Shown here piece after piece: positions 1-9,623 of a DNA stretch of 64,000 bases. This DNA comes from Pedobacter sp. N36a (GTDB lineage: Bacteria > Bacteroidota > Bacteroidia > Sphingobacteriales > Sphingobacteriaceae): positions 1 through 64,000 of the forward strand of contig NZ_JACSZW010000001.1 of assembly GCF_014472395.1 (NCBI RefSeq). Direction: 5' to 3'. Position numbers and translations under genes: made by a program. The notes under the pieces are model-generated. The model did no database searches. It was not told the origin of the DNA and was given only the letters and a program-made list of their open reading frames with translations. Within the stretch, counting starts at the first letter, position 1; each line of letters starts with the position of its first letter.

Positions 1-1440
1 GATTAGAAGCTGGGCTTTCACAAGAAATGGAGGTAATTTTCACTGTATAACTTCCGCTTTCAGTAGCGGTATACGTTTGCTGAGTTGCCCCTGCGATTAG
101 GTTTAGCCCATTGTACCATTGGTAGCTATCTGCTAAGGCGCTGGTCTTTAACACTACGGCTCCGCCTGCACAGAAAGTGGTCTGGCCTTCTACAGTAATC
201 ACCACGGCATCTGGAATTGGGTTCACAGTAACCGCTATTGGATTAGAAGCCGGGCTCTCACAAGAAATGGAAGTAATCTTTACACTGTAGTTTCCGCTTT
301 CAGTAGCCCTATAAGTTTGTTGGGTGGCACCAGCAATCAGGCTTATTCCTTTATACCATTGGTAACTATCAGCAACGGTCGTTGTCTTTAACACTACGGC
401 TCCACCTGCACAGAAAGTTGTTTGCCCTTCTGCAGTAATCACCGCAGCATCTGGAATTGGATTTACCGTAACTGATATTGGATTAGAAGCTGGGCTTTCA
501 CAAGAAATGGAGGTAATTTTCACTGTATAACTTCCGCTTTCAGTAGCGGTATACGTTTGCTGAGTTGCCCCTGCGATTAGGTTTAGCCCATTGTACCATT
601 GGTAGCTATCTGCTAAGGCGCTGGTCTTTAACACTACGGCTCCGCCTGCACAGAAAGTGGTCTGGCCTTCTGCGGTAATCACCACGGCATCTGGAATTGG
701 GTTCACAGTAACCGCTATTGGATTAGAAGCCGGGCTCTCACAAGAAATGGAAGTAATCTTTACACTGTAGTTTCCGCTTTCAGTAGCCCTATAAGTTTGT
801 TGGGTGGCACCAGCAATCAGGCTTATTCCTTTATACCATTGGTAACTATCAGCAACGGTCGTTGTCTTTAACACTACGGCTCCACCTGCACAGAAAGTCG
901 TCTGGCCTTCTGCGGTAATCACCGCGGCATCTGGAATTGGGTTTACCGTAACTGATATTGGATTAGAAGCTGGGCTTTCACAAGAAATGGAGGTAATCTT
1001 TACACTGTAGTTTCCGCTTTCTGTAGCGGTATACGTTTGTTGGGTGGCACCAGCAATCAGGTTTAGCCCCTTGTACCATTGGTAACTATCAGCAACGGTC
1101 GTAGTTTTTAACACTACGGCTCCGCCTGCACAGAAAGTGGTCTGGCCTTCTGCGGTAATCACCACGGCATCTGGGATCGGGTTCACCGTAACTGATATCG
1201 GATTGGAAGCAGGGCTTTCACAAGAAATTGAAGTAATTTTTACGCTGTAGCTTCCGCTTTCGGTAGCCGTATAAGTTTGTTGGGTGGCACCTGTGATCAG
1301 GTTTAGGCCTTTGTACCATTGGTAGCTATCGGCTACAGTTGTCGTCTTTAACACCACGGCTCCACCTGCACAGAAAGTTGTTTGCCCTTCTGCAGTAATC
1401 ACCGCAGCATCTGGAATTGGATTTACCGTCACAGTTGCTT
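1..1440 (-). repeat. Six 240-bp tandem repeats in the adhesin gene, with a 480-bp superrepeat
   Basis: Units begin at 1, 241, 481, 721, 961 and 1201, each 240 bp and each encoding one 80-residue Ig/PKD-like domain. Odd and even units are two types (A and B). Bases 1-480 and 481-960 are an A+B pair that differ at only 8 positions by my line-by-line count. The 961 unit is an A/B hybrid. The end of the B unit near 395-469 is identical to the end of the outermost unit near 1355-1429. The array reaches the window edge and probably continues. Confidence 0.95.
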
Positions 1441-4400
1441 TTTTAGCATTACCCACCGCATTGTCACAAATATCTGCATTCCTAACCGTTACAAAATAAT
1501 CGGTAGTACTGCCTGGTTCCACTTCCAAAGTAGCCCCTTCCTTAATTTTATTCGTTAACTGCGAGTCGCTATACCAGGTAAACACTGCACCCAAAAGCGT
1601 ACTTTCCGCAGTTAGCATGACCTTATTACCTGCACAAATCGTCTGATTTGTGACCGTTACATCTGTGGCAAGCGCTCTATTTTTAATGGTAATATCCACA
1701 CCAGCAGACATCACCTCACAACCATTTGAATTTCTAACTTTAACCAGGTACTTGCCAGTCTTAGTGACCATAAAAAAGCTACTGGTCGCTCCGGCTATGT
1801 CACCATTATTATCTACCCATTGATAAGTAAGGTTCGCATTATTGCTGGTTACAGAGAGTTTCACCGCTTCACCGCTACAAGAAACCACATTACCTTCCAC
1901 AGTGATGGTTGATATTTCAGGTGGAGGAATAATGGTTATTTCCACTGTATTACTTCCTGGGGTAGAACAGCCGGCTTCGTTAGTCACGACAAGAGAATAA
2001 GTCCCTGGTTCGAAAACCATTAATTTCTTATTGATTGCGCCTGGAATCAACACCCCCTCCAGGTACCATTGATTCCCTTTATCAATAGAAGAAGTCAATG
2101 TTGTACCATCACCATCGCAGAGTTTAGTGTTATTGGAAGTGATCGTTACTGTTATTGGATTTTCCGCCACTTTTAATGTCCCGCTAGCTTCCGCATCACA
2201 ACCAAAAGAAGAGCGTACCAACACCCTAATTCTTTGTCCATCGAGATCCAAAGGCACATTACTAAGCGTAAGAATATTCGTATTTGATCCTTTCACATCC
2301 GTTCCTTCGGCGAAATCCTGCCAGCCATTGATGCCATTTTTGAACTGCCACTTATAGGTGTTATTTTCTCCTGAAGCTGTTGCGGTGATCACAATACTTT
2401 TTCCATTACAAACCGCTAATACATTTGGAAGTGTCACCACTGGTAGGGCTGCTACATGAATCAAATAAGTGGTTTTATGCTGATCATTTCTCTCGGTTCC
2501 TAGGGTGAAAGATCCAGTTGCCAATGGCGCTCCGGTAATCTCCATGGACTTATTGGCATCATCTCGTTTAAACTCAAGTGAAGGAACATTCCCGATTAGG
2601 GAAACGATATCGTTATTTCCATGGTAGGAAATCGTAGAAATAACAGATCCTGCGCAAATGTCATAAATCTGAAGGTGATGATACTTTATGTTGTTACAGT
2701 CTTCTACAGCGGTTCCATTTTTACATTCCAAATGTGGATCTGAGGGCGCGCTACCATCTGGATTCAGGTTTGGATTGGTTGCATCAGGGTCTGTGACGTC
2801 TGCCGGACGAAGAATGCTAGCCTCGGCAGTCATGACCGAAACTAATGGTGAAACCGTCAGCTTTCCAATGATCGTAAATTCAATTTCACAATCATTGTTC
2901 ATATCCAGTGCAGCGGTAAACTTGCCATCCCCGGTCAATGCATTTTTGACTGTTCCAACACCATTTGTAATCGTGGAGGTCGGAGTAACCGCGCTTATTT
3001 GGAATCCCTTCGGACTTAAGAAAGTAAAAAGAGCGCCTTGCACATCACTAGGGCCGCTATTCTTCAGCTTAACCTTATAAACAACCTGTTGATCTGAAAG
3101 GAAAGTACTGAGGTCTGGGGTAATACTGAGCACTTTAAGATCGGCAACTTTTATCGTCAGGTCAATTGGATTGTCGACTTCACTTCCCTGTATGTAGGCC
3201 CAGGTATCTATAGACTTCTGATTTCCGAAACTATAGCTTCCGCTGCCAGAATTTGGCACCGCAGGTGCTTTGGAATTACTAAGGGCATAAGCGCCCCATT
3301 TATGACCACTGGTTCTACTTGAAAGGCCATTTATAGCATTAAAAAAAGGGTTGGAACTTTCCACAAAAGAGCCGGCGCCAGTCACCTCGCTATCATCCCA
3401 ATAAGTTCGATCACTGTATTCGGATTCATCCTTGTTATTGACATCAAGGCCATACGTTGTATTGTTTACGGTCAGTTCAATGATTAATCCTAAAGGATTA
3501 ATTTCCATGTCTATGTAGGGGAAATGAACTTCCGCAGATTGTAATTTGGTTTTCAGGGTGCTCACTATAGAGGCGGGCGACAAGTAATTTCCATTGGCAT
3601 CCTTTCCATCCCAAAAAACGCTATTTTCCCCTGCATTTGCTACACCAATAATGATCCGATTTGCGACAGTACCCGCAGCGGTCACTACTGGAATGGTAAT
3701 CCGGTAAGTCCCGATGGTACTGGATTCGAATTTAATATTGGCACCATTCCTGCCTGCAAGTCCGGGGCTTCCTTCTGCACCAACAATCCTAAGGTTGGTA
3801 ATTTTAGGAAGCACGGCGTCATTTTTCAACCAGGTTTCTGAGCCTGGAAAGTTGGCGATTGTCGCTTTAGCGGGTAAATCGGGATTAGGCCTATTGTAGA
3901 ATATTTTATGGGTGATATTCCTCCCATTGTCGGCCGAAGTTGGATCATGGGTATAATTGAGAATATCCACCAGTGTGGATTTATCCAAACTTTTATAGGT
4001 TGGAACAGAATTTATAGCAAAGCCATTACTATTAGAAAAGAAGGTAAAACCGACACCATTACTACCATTGGTTTGCACCCGGTAGGCGCGGCCATCTTTA
4101 GTGAGCACATAATGGGTAGCATAATACGCTTTTTCTGGAGTAAAGCTTGCCGCCAGGTGAAGGTTCAGGACATTAACGTAAACCCTTCCGGTAAACCATT
4201 CGTCTCCCCCTTTTTTCATAACTGAAACATCCCATGCGGCAATTTCATCCAGGTTACCGTTGTTACCAGAGGATCCGGACTGTGTCCAGTCACCATTAGC
4301 GAGAATATCGGGAACATCCAATTTATCAGTTCCATCCAGTCCGGAAGGCGGAAGAAATTCAATTTTCCAGATCCCTTTTGTGGCCTCCGTTACATCAACA

Positions 4401-4825
4401 GTAAAAGGAGTATAAGCATTGGCTTTGTCGTTCTTGCCTTTTTTTGGTCCGGCAATTTCAGCTTTACGGTTGGGGATTCTTCCAGCGGTTTGGGAGGTAT
4501 TGGAGTAAATGGTGACATTTAATGGGGAAGTCACCGCGATCTTGCCTTTCCCATATCCATGTGCACTTGAGGCTACGGCGATAATTTCACCAGCATCTGC
4601 ATACACATAATGAGTTCCAGCGGTTTTAAATGGCCATGATTCGGATGCGGTGTTGTTAGAATTACAATATAAAAATGCGCGGTTCCCTGTTGCACCTGCA
4701 GGATATAAATCCTTGCTCCCTTCGGCATAAACAGCCGAAAAACTGAAAAAAAAGCCAACAATAAACAGACAGTAGCGTTTGTTTGTCAGCAAAGTAAACA
4801 GTTGTTGGAGCGTTTTTAGCATCAT
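1..4825 (-). CDS. Giant secreted Ig/PKD-repeat adhesin, 3' part outside window
   Basis: About 1608 codons are visible and the frame is open to the left edge, so the C-terminus is missing. The start at 4825 (tandem ATG codons) gives a signal peptide with a hydrophobic core ending in VYA|EGS near residue 34. An N-terminal region follows, then a DUF11-like segment at about residues 555-670 (VADLKVLSIT, LKNSGPSDVQG), then single Ig/PKD-like domains from about residue 790, and from residue 1128 a tandem array of 80-residue domains. Each array unit has two cysteines (FCAGG and ISCESPA) and a QWY core strand. Known of the family: such Bacteroidota proteins are surface or gliding adhesins exported by type IX secretion. 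A C-terminal sorting domain is expected outside the window but is not seen. The gene stands alone behind a long A/T-rich leader. Confidence 0.85.
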   Translation of the reverse strand, partial: MMLKTLQQLFTLLTNKRYCLFIVGFFFSFSAVYAEGSKDLYPAGATGNRAFLYCNSNNTASESWPFKTAGTHYVYADAGEIIAVASSAHGYGKGKIAVTSPLNVTIYSNTSQTAGRIPNRKAEIAGPKKGKNDKANAYTPFTVDVTEATKGIWKIEFLPPSGLDGTDKLDVPDILANGDWTQSGSSGNNGNLDEIAAWDVSVMKKGGDEWFTGRVYVNVLNLHLAASFTPEKAYYATHYVLTKDGRAYRVQTNGSNGVGFTFFSNSNGFAINSVPTYKSLDKSTLVDILNYTHDPTSADNGRNITHKIFYNRPNPDLPAKATIANFPGSETWLKNDAVLPKITNLRIVGAEGSPGLAGRNGANIKFESSTIGTYRITIPVVTAAGTVANRIIIGVANAGENSVFWDGKDANGNYLSPASIVSTLKTKLQSAEVHFPYIDMEINPLGLIIELTVNNTTYGLDVNNKDESEYSDRTYWDDSEVTGAGSFVESSNPFFNAINGLSSRTSGHKWGAYALSNSKAPAVPNSGSGSYSFGNQKSIDTWAYIQGSEVDNPIDLTIKVADLKVLSITPDLSTFLSDQQVVYKVKLKNSGPSDVQGALFTFLSPKGFQISAVTPTSTITNGVGTVKNALTGDGKFTAALDMNNDCEIEFTIIGKLTVSPLVSVMTAEASILRPADVTDPDATNPNLNPDGSAPSDPHLECKNGTAVEDCNNIKYHHLQIYDICAGSVISTISYHGNNDIVSLIGNVPSLEFKRDDANKSMEITGAPLATGSFTLGTERNDQHKTTYLIHVAALPVVTLPNVLAVCNGKSIVITATASGENNTYKWQFKNGINGWQDFAEGTDVKGSNTNILTLSNVPLDLDGQRIRVLVRSSFGCDAEASGTLKVAENPITVTITSNNTKLCDGDGTTLTSSIDKGNQWYLEGVLIPGAINKKLMVFEPGTYSLVVTNEAGCSTPGSNTVEITIIPPPEISTITVEGNVVSCSGEAVKLSVTSNNANLTYQWVDNNGDIAGATSSFFMVTKTGKYLVKVRNSNGCEVMSAGVDITIKNRALATDVTVTNQTICAGNKVMLTAESTLLGAVFTWYSDSQLTNKIKEGATLEVEPGSTTDYFVTVRNADICDNAVGNAKKATVTVNPIPDAAVITAEGQTTFCAGGAVVLKTTTVADSYQWYKGLNLITGATQQTYTATESGSYSVKITSISCESPASNPISVTVNPIPDAVVITAEGQTTFCAGGAVVLKTTTVADSYQWYKGLNLIAGATQQTYTATESGNYSVKITSISCESPASNPISVTVNPIPDAAVITAEGQTTFCAGGAVVLKTTTVADSYQWYKGISLIAGATQQTYRATESGNYSVKITSISCESPASNPIAVTVNPIPDAVVITAEGQTTFCAGGAVVLKTSALADSYQWYNGLNLIAGATQQTYTATESGSYTVKITSISCESPASNPISVTVNPIPDAAVITAEGQTTFCAGGAVVLKTTTVADSYQWYKGISLIAGATQQTYRATESGNYSVKITSISCESPASNPIAVTVNPIPDAVVITVEGQTTFCAGGAVVLKTSALADSYQWYNGLNLIAGATQQTYTATESGSYTVKITSISCESPASN

Positions 4826-5595
4826 ATCCCTGAAATAGAGGAATGACCTTAAATGAATAGCTGCAAAGCGAAATCAATTCTTTAATCAGTACGCTTTATT
4901 ACCAAATGATCGGCTAACAGCAAATTTTCTTAAAGGTTAACTCTATTTATCACTGCCAAATTAATTAGAATTTCTATAATATTCCTATGCAGAATAAAAA
5001 AAAATGATATTTTTCATAAAAATCGAGCCAAATAAACAGATAAATCATAAAACAATATTTACGACACAAAATAGACACAAAATAAATTTTATAGATATAA
5101 AACGGCTAAAAATAATCTAACAAAAAGATAAAAAGAAGTAAACAATTACCCAAATTGGGGAATATATTCTACATTGTAACTAAAAACCATCTTGCGCCAT
5201 TTAAAAAAAATCACTTGATTTTTACACGAAAGCATCAAAAAAAATACGATTTATAAAAATAGTAGCTCATCAACAAAAAAAAATAGAAAATAAATAATCG
5301 CTATAAGATAAAGTGTTATTTTAAAAAACGCCAAAAACAAACCATTAGTTTAAAATAAAGGATAATAATGTTCCAATAACAAATATAAATTAGCCAGCAA
5401 GCAGGAGCTTTGTCACAGAAAAAGAGCGTTTTTGCAGTACAAAAATCAACAGAAAACAAAAGTAAACAACTGAATAACCGCAACAAAAAAACACCATTTT
5501 AATAAAAAAGCAGAATTGTGATATAGATCATTTTTTTGCCTTTACCAGATATATATATTTGAACAATAATTTATTCTACTCGATGGATGTCGGTA
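4826..5595. other. A/T-rich gene-free region upstream of the adhesin
   Basis: No credible ORF. Many A-tracts and T-tracts occur; three lines I counted (4981, 5101 and 5221) contain 14, 17 and 14 G or C out of 60. It lies between the adhesin start and the 3' end of the RND gene, so it must hold the adhesin promoter and a long leader. I could not choose a promoter with confidence. Confidence 0.6.
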
Positions 5596-5626
5596 AAGGG
5601 GCCTGTTCCGGGAAGTTCGGCCCCTT
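5596..5626 (-). terminator. Hairpin after the RND pump gene
   Basis: Arms AAGGGGCC (5596-5603) and GGCCCCTT (5619-5626) with a 15-nt loop, 10 nt beyond the RND stop. The T-tract on the minus strand is poor, so termination strength is uncertain. Confidence 0.5.
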
Positions 5627-5635
5627 AAATTTTCC

Positions 5636-8600
5636 CTATCGCCGATAAAACCTCCTGATCAGACTTGGCAGCACAATGAGCAATAAAGGCAATGCCACCA
5701 AAAAACCACCAATAATTGCAATAGCCAGCGGCTGATGTAACTGTGCCCCCGCCCCTATACCGAATGCCAATGGACTTAACGCAAGAATAGCACCTAGAGC
5801 AGTCATCACTTTAGGCCTTAATCTGGTTGAAATCGCATATACTATCGCCTCATCCAACCCTTTGCCTTTCAATGCCTCTTTAAATTGCAAAAATGTGAAT
5901 ATTGCATTTTCAGCAATAATCCCAACCACCATAATCAATCCTGTATAACTGCCCACATTTAGAGGTGTATGTGTTAAAAACAAAGCCAAACAACTCCCAG
6001 AAACCCCGAGAACAGCAATTAGTAAAATAAAGAAGGCTATTTTAAAGTCTTTAAAGACAAATAGAATTACACTAAAAACCAATAAACTGGAAAGCACCAG
6101 GATCATAAAAAGCTCCTTAAAGGACTGCTGCTGCTCCGCATAAGCCCCTCCATATTCAATGAAATAGCCATTTGGTAGCTGAATATTGCTAACAATCTGT
6201 TGTTGAATCTCAGCCATTACGCTGCCCAGATCCCGTTGATTCAGGCGTGCAGAAACCAAACCGATAGACTGTAAGTTTTCGCGTTCCAGCTCTGCCTCCC
6301 CATCTCTGGTTTGTACAGTAGCCAGCATCCCAATGGGGATCACCTTTCCATTAGCCAGAAATATATTCATTTGACTCAGTTGCTCCACACCCGGATGCTT
6401 ACCATTAAAGGATACCATTCTTATAGGATACACTTGCTGCAAGCCATAGATATTACCCATCACATTTCCCTCCAGAGCAGTCTGCACCTGCAACTGAAAT
6501 TCAGCAGGAGAAATGCCATATTGTGCCAGCGCAGCATAATCAGGACGTATATGTACCGAAGGACCTGCAATCACAATTCCGTCAAACACATCTGCGGTGC
6601 CCTTTACACTGGATACTACATCCGCCACTTTCTTTGAGAGCTGCTGAAGAACTTTCTGATTCGTTCCGAATATTTTAAGTTCCACAGGTTGTGTTGCGCT
6701 CATCAAATCACCGAGCATATCGCCTATCACCTGTCCGAAATCTACAGTCAAAGCTGGCTGCGACTGTTCAATTTTACGTCTGATCTCCTCGATAACTTCA
6801 TCAGTGCTCCTGCTTCTGTCCTTCTTTAACTGAATCAGGTAATCTCCAGTATTAGGCTCTGTAATAAAAAAGCCCATCTGCGTCCCTGTCCGCCTGGAAT
6901 AGGTGGCGACTTCAGGAATTTTAACGATCATTCGCTCCACCTCATTCAGGATTCGATCAGTTGCCTCCAAAGAAGTGCCCGGAGGAGTCTTATAATCAAG
7001 CACCACACTTCCTTCATCCATTTCCGGTAAAAAGCCTGTTTCTAAGCGGGGAAACAAGACCAGCATCAATATTAAGAGCAAGCCGATAAATCCAAAACTC
7101 CAATAGGATCTTCGAATAAAATAACTAATCCAGGCACTGTTCTTCGGTTCCCATACAGGAACAACCGGATTCACATTTGCAGCCCGCAGCGACCCCTCCA
7201 CTGCATTATCTGAAAACGCGGGTTCTTTTTTACTGAGTAATAGGTAAATCACCGGCAAACCAATCCAGGTTACAAAAAAAGAACAGAGCAGTGCGATGAT
7301 CATCGTATTGGTCATGACCTGAAAATAAGCGCCCGCAACACCTGTCATCAATACAAAAGGGATAAAAATCACGATGGTGCTGATGGAAGAACCCAGCATT
7401 GCAGGAAAAAGATAGGCAATTGCTTTTTTCAATAACATGGAGGTTGCTGCTCCCGGATGCTCTTCATGAGTCCGGTGAATCTGCTCTACTACAACGATCG
7501 CATCATCGATAATCAATCCGATGGCCGCAGCAATTGCTCCTAAAGTCATGATGTTGAAAGAATAGCCGATCGCATATAAAGAGATTAATGTTAAACCTAG
7601 TGTAATAGGAATAGTGAGTAAAATACTGAGACTGGGTTTCAGCGCACGTAGAAAAACAACAGCCACCACTATAGCCAGCAGCAAACCGATCCACAAACTA
7701 TCAGTCACGCTTTTTACAGTAGTATTTACAAAATCTGCCTGCAGATAATAGGGCTTTATTGTCACACCCTGAGGCAAAATCTTTCTTAGATCGGATACCT
7801 TCTGTTCCATTTGCGCGGATAGATCCACCAGGTTTGCATTTGGCTGCTTGATCACTGCAATCAAAATCCCTGGCTTACCATTGGCATTCACCCTCGTATA
7901 TTCAATCGCCTCCTCCGCAGTTATTGCTGCGAGCTCTTTCAATCTAACTACCCTATTGTTCTTTCTACTGACAATTACATTTTCAAGGTCTGCCTTTGTC
8001 TTTAGTGAGGCGTCCGTAATCGATAAATATAAATAGTTAAAATCCACCACATAGCCATTAGACTTCACAAAGTTGGTTTGCATCATTGCAATGGCAATCT
8101 CATTTGGGCCAATCGCCAATGCCGTCATCTTTGAAGGACTCAGCGTTACGCGGTACTCCTTAGTTTTTCCACCTATGATTCGGATTTCTGAAACTCCCTC
8201 CACCTGCAACAGAAATGGCTTAATGGTATGATCTGCTAGCTGCTTCAGTTCAATCGGGGATTTGACTCTACTTTCCAAGGTATAACCACTCACCGGAAGA
8301 ATGGATGGATTCATTTTTTCTACCGTCAGATTCAATTCAGCAGGAAGGCTATTTTTAATTTTAGCAATCTGCGATTCAATTCTTTGCTGACTCAAATCTA
8401 TGTCGGCATTCCAGTTCATGTAAGCGGATATCTCGCAATTCCCCCTACTGGTCACACTTCTGATGAGCTTCAAATCAGGCACCTGTTTCACTACATTTTC
8501 CAAAGGCCGTGTCACTGTCAGCATCATTTGATTCACTGGCTGCAACTGACCTTCTGCAATGATCTTGATCTTTGGAAAAGTAATCTCCGGAAATAAAGCC

Positions 8601-8695
8601 ATTTTGATCCTGGTATAGGAAAAAGCGCCTCCCAGCAGTACCAGCAGCAAAACCACCATTAATGGTTTCTTATGAGAAATGAAAAAGTTATCCAT
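5636..8695 (-). CDS. RND-family efflux transporter, inner-membrane pump
   Basis: 1019 residues, the usual size for an AcrB/CusA-type RND pump. It would use the proton gradient to drive substrates through a periplasmic adaptor and outer-membrane channel. The first membrane helix is at residues 11-27. The TM4 motif GLIIDDAIVVVEQI is near residue 395 and the TM10 motif GIIAENAIFTFL near residue 927. TM4 has the two adjacent aspartates typical of HAE-type drug pumps, while the TM10 position that is lysine in AcrB is glutamate, as in the metal pump CusA. The substrate class therefore cannot be assigned. It is the last gene of a five-gene minus-strand cluster, 3 nt after the adaptor gene, and is followed by a hairpin. 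Confidence 0.93.
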   Translation of the reverse strand: MDNFFISHKKPLMVVLLLVLLGGAFSYTRIKMALFPEITFPKIKIIAEGQLQPVNQMMLTVTRPLENVVKQVPDLKLIRSVTSRGNCEISAYMNWNADIDLSQQRIESQIAKIKNSLPAELNLTVEKMNPSILPVSGYTLESRVKSPIELKQLADHTIKPFLLQVEGVSEIRIIGGKTKEYRVTLSPSKMTALAIGPNEIAIAMMQTNFVKSNGYVVDFNYLYLSITDASLKTKADLENVIVSRKNNRVVRLKELAAITAEEAIEYTRVNANGKPGILIAVIKQPNANLVDLSAQMEQKVSDLRKILPQGVTIKPYYLQADFVNTTVKSVTDSLWIGLLLAIVVAVVFLRALKPSLSILLTIPITLGLTLISLYAIGYSFNIMTLGAIAAAIGLIIDDAIVVVEQIHRTHEEHPGAATSMLLKKAIAYLFPAMLGSSISTIVIFIPFVLMTGVAGAYFQVMTNTMIIALLCSFFVTWIGLPVIYLLLSKKEPAFSDNAVEGSLRAANVNPVVPVWEPKNSAWISYFIRRSYWSFGFIGLLLILMLVLFPRLETGFLPEMDEGSVVLDYKTPPGTSLEATDRILNEVERMIVKIPEVATYSRRTGTQMGFFITEPNTGDYLIQLKKDRSRSTDEVIEEIRRKIEQSQPALTVDFGQVIGDMLGDLMSATQPVELKIFGTNQKVLQQLSKKVADVVSSVKGTADVFDGIVIAGPSVHIRPDYAALAQYGISPAEFQLQVQTALEGNVMGNIYGLQQVYPIRMVSFNGKHPGVEQLSQMNIFLANGKVIPIGMLATVQTRDGEAELERENLQSIGLVSARLNQRDLGSVMAEIQQQIVSNIQLPNGYFIEYGGAYAEQQQSFKELFMILVLSSLLVFSVILFVFKDFKIAFFILLIAVLGVSGSCLALFLTHTPLNVGSYTGLIMVVGIIAENAIFTFLQFKEALKGKGLDEAIVYAISTRLRPKVMTALGAILALSPLAFGIGAGAQLHQPLAIAIIGGFLVALPLLLIVLPSLIRRFYRR

Positions 8696-8698
8696 AGC

Positions 8699-9622
8699 TT
8701 ATCTCTTGATTTTAACTTTCGCGGTATCTGCCAGACCATAGTTACCACTCAATACGAATCGATCATTCGCAGCAAAAGCAGGGGCCAAAATCTCTACCTG
8801 TCTTCCATCATCGATCCCCTTTTCAACTACCACCTTGACAGCTGTGGAGTCGTTATTCAATTTCATGACCCAAAACTCATCTTCAGTTTCATTACTCAGC
8901 ACCGCAGCTTTTGGAAGTGTGAGGGCATTGGGATGATACAAATTGACAATTCTGACCAGGGCCACCAGGTTTTCTGGAATGGCATGATCAGGGGAAACAT
9001 GAATGATAAAACGCTGCGTCTGCGCAACAGAATCTACACTGGCAAGCGGAACCCCAATAGTTCCGGCCAACTGCTCTCCGTCTGGCAAAGTCAACGCTAC
9101 TGCAGCATTATTGACTAAACTTTGTCTCATTGCATAGGGAGCATCCAACAAAAACACCAGACTATTTTTATTACTCAAAACTGCCAGCACCTCTCCTTCG
9201 GACACATAATCTCCTTTTTGATGGCTTAGCAGCATAATGAAACCAGGTACCGCGGCGCGAATATGGGAAGTTCCCGAAAATTTAAACGCCGGATCCAGCT
9301 GATTAATGGAATTTCCAATGGCTTGCGCTTCTTTAGTAACCAGGCTGAATAACACCTGGCCACTATAGACAACATCCCCCATTTTAACCTTCATATCCTT
9401 TAGGTATCCATTTATACTAGCCTTGATATAACTTTTTTCGAGATAGCTAGAACTGGCATTGAAATCTACATACGAAGCCATATCCTGGCGTTTCGGAGGC
9501 GTTATTTCTACTGTAGCCCGCTGTTCCAGTGTATCCAGACTGTGGTCTTTTGCTGGAGTTCCGCAGGCGGCCAGCAATAAGCTGAAGCCTGCAGCTGCTA
9601 TGTTTTTTATCACATTCTTCAT
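8699..9622 (-). CDS. Periplasmic adaptor (membrane fusion) lipoprotein of the RND system
   Basis: 307 residues. The N-terminus has a hydrophobic stretch ending in the lipobox LAAC (Cys near residue 20), so the mature protein is probably lipid-anchored. A biotinyl-lipoyl-like half motif follows (YLKDMKVKMGDVVYSGQVLF) and a second (GFIMLLSHQKGDYVSEGEVL), then beta-barrel segments. This is the HlyD/AcrA fold, but the usual long alpha-hairpin between the lipoyl halves is very short. It bridges the RND pump and the TolC-like channel. The gene is 1 nt from the channel gene and 3 nt from the pump gene, so co-translation is likely. Its shortness relative to AcrA suggests a compact heavy-metal or CusB-like variant, which is inference. 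Confidence 0.88.
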   Translation of the reverse strand: MKNVIKNIAAAGFSLLLAACGTPAKDHSLDTLEQRATVEITPPKRQDMASYVDFNASSSYLEKSYIKASINGYLKDMKVKMGDVVYSGQVLFSLVTKEAQAIGNSINQLDPAFKFSGTSHIRAAVPGFIMLLSHQKGDYVSEGEVLAVLSNKNSLVFLLDAPYAMRQSLVNNAAVALTLPDGEQLAGTIGVPLASVDSVAQTQRFIIHVSPDHAIPENLVALVRIVNLYHPNALTLPKAAVLSNETEDEFWVMKLNNDSTAVKVVVEKGIDDGRQVEILAPAFAANDRFVLSGNYGLADTAKVKIKR

Positions 9623-9623
9623 A

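Noticed and set aside
1..1440. A CRISPR array
   Set aside because: The repeats are 240 bp, contiguous and protein-coding, with no spacers and no cas genes.
2127..4225. Plus-strand ORFs opposite the adhesin
   Set aside because: They are antisense shadows of the long minus-strand frame: no domain, no promoter, and composition follows the adhesin repeats.
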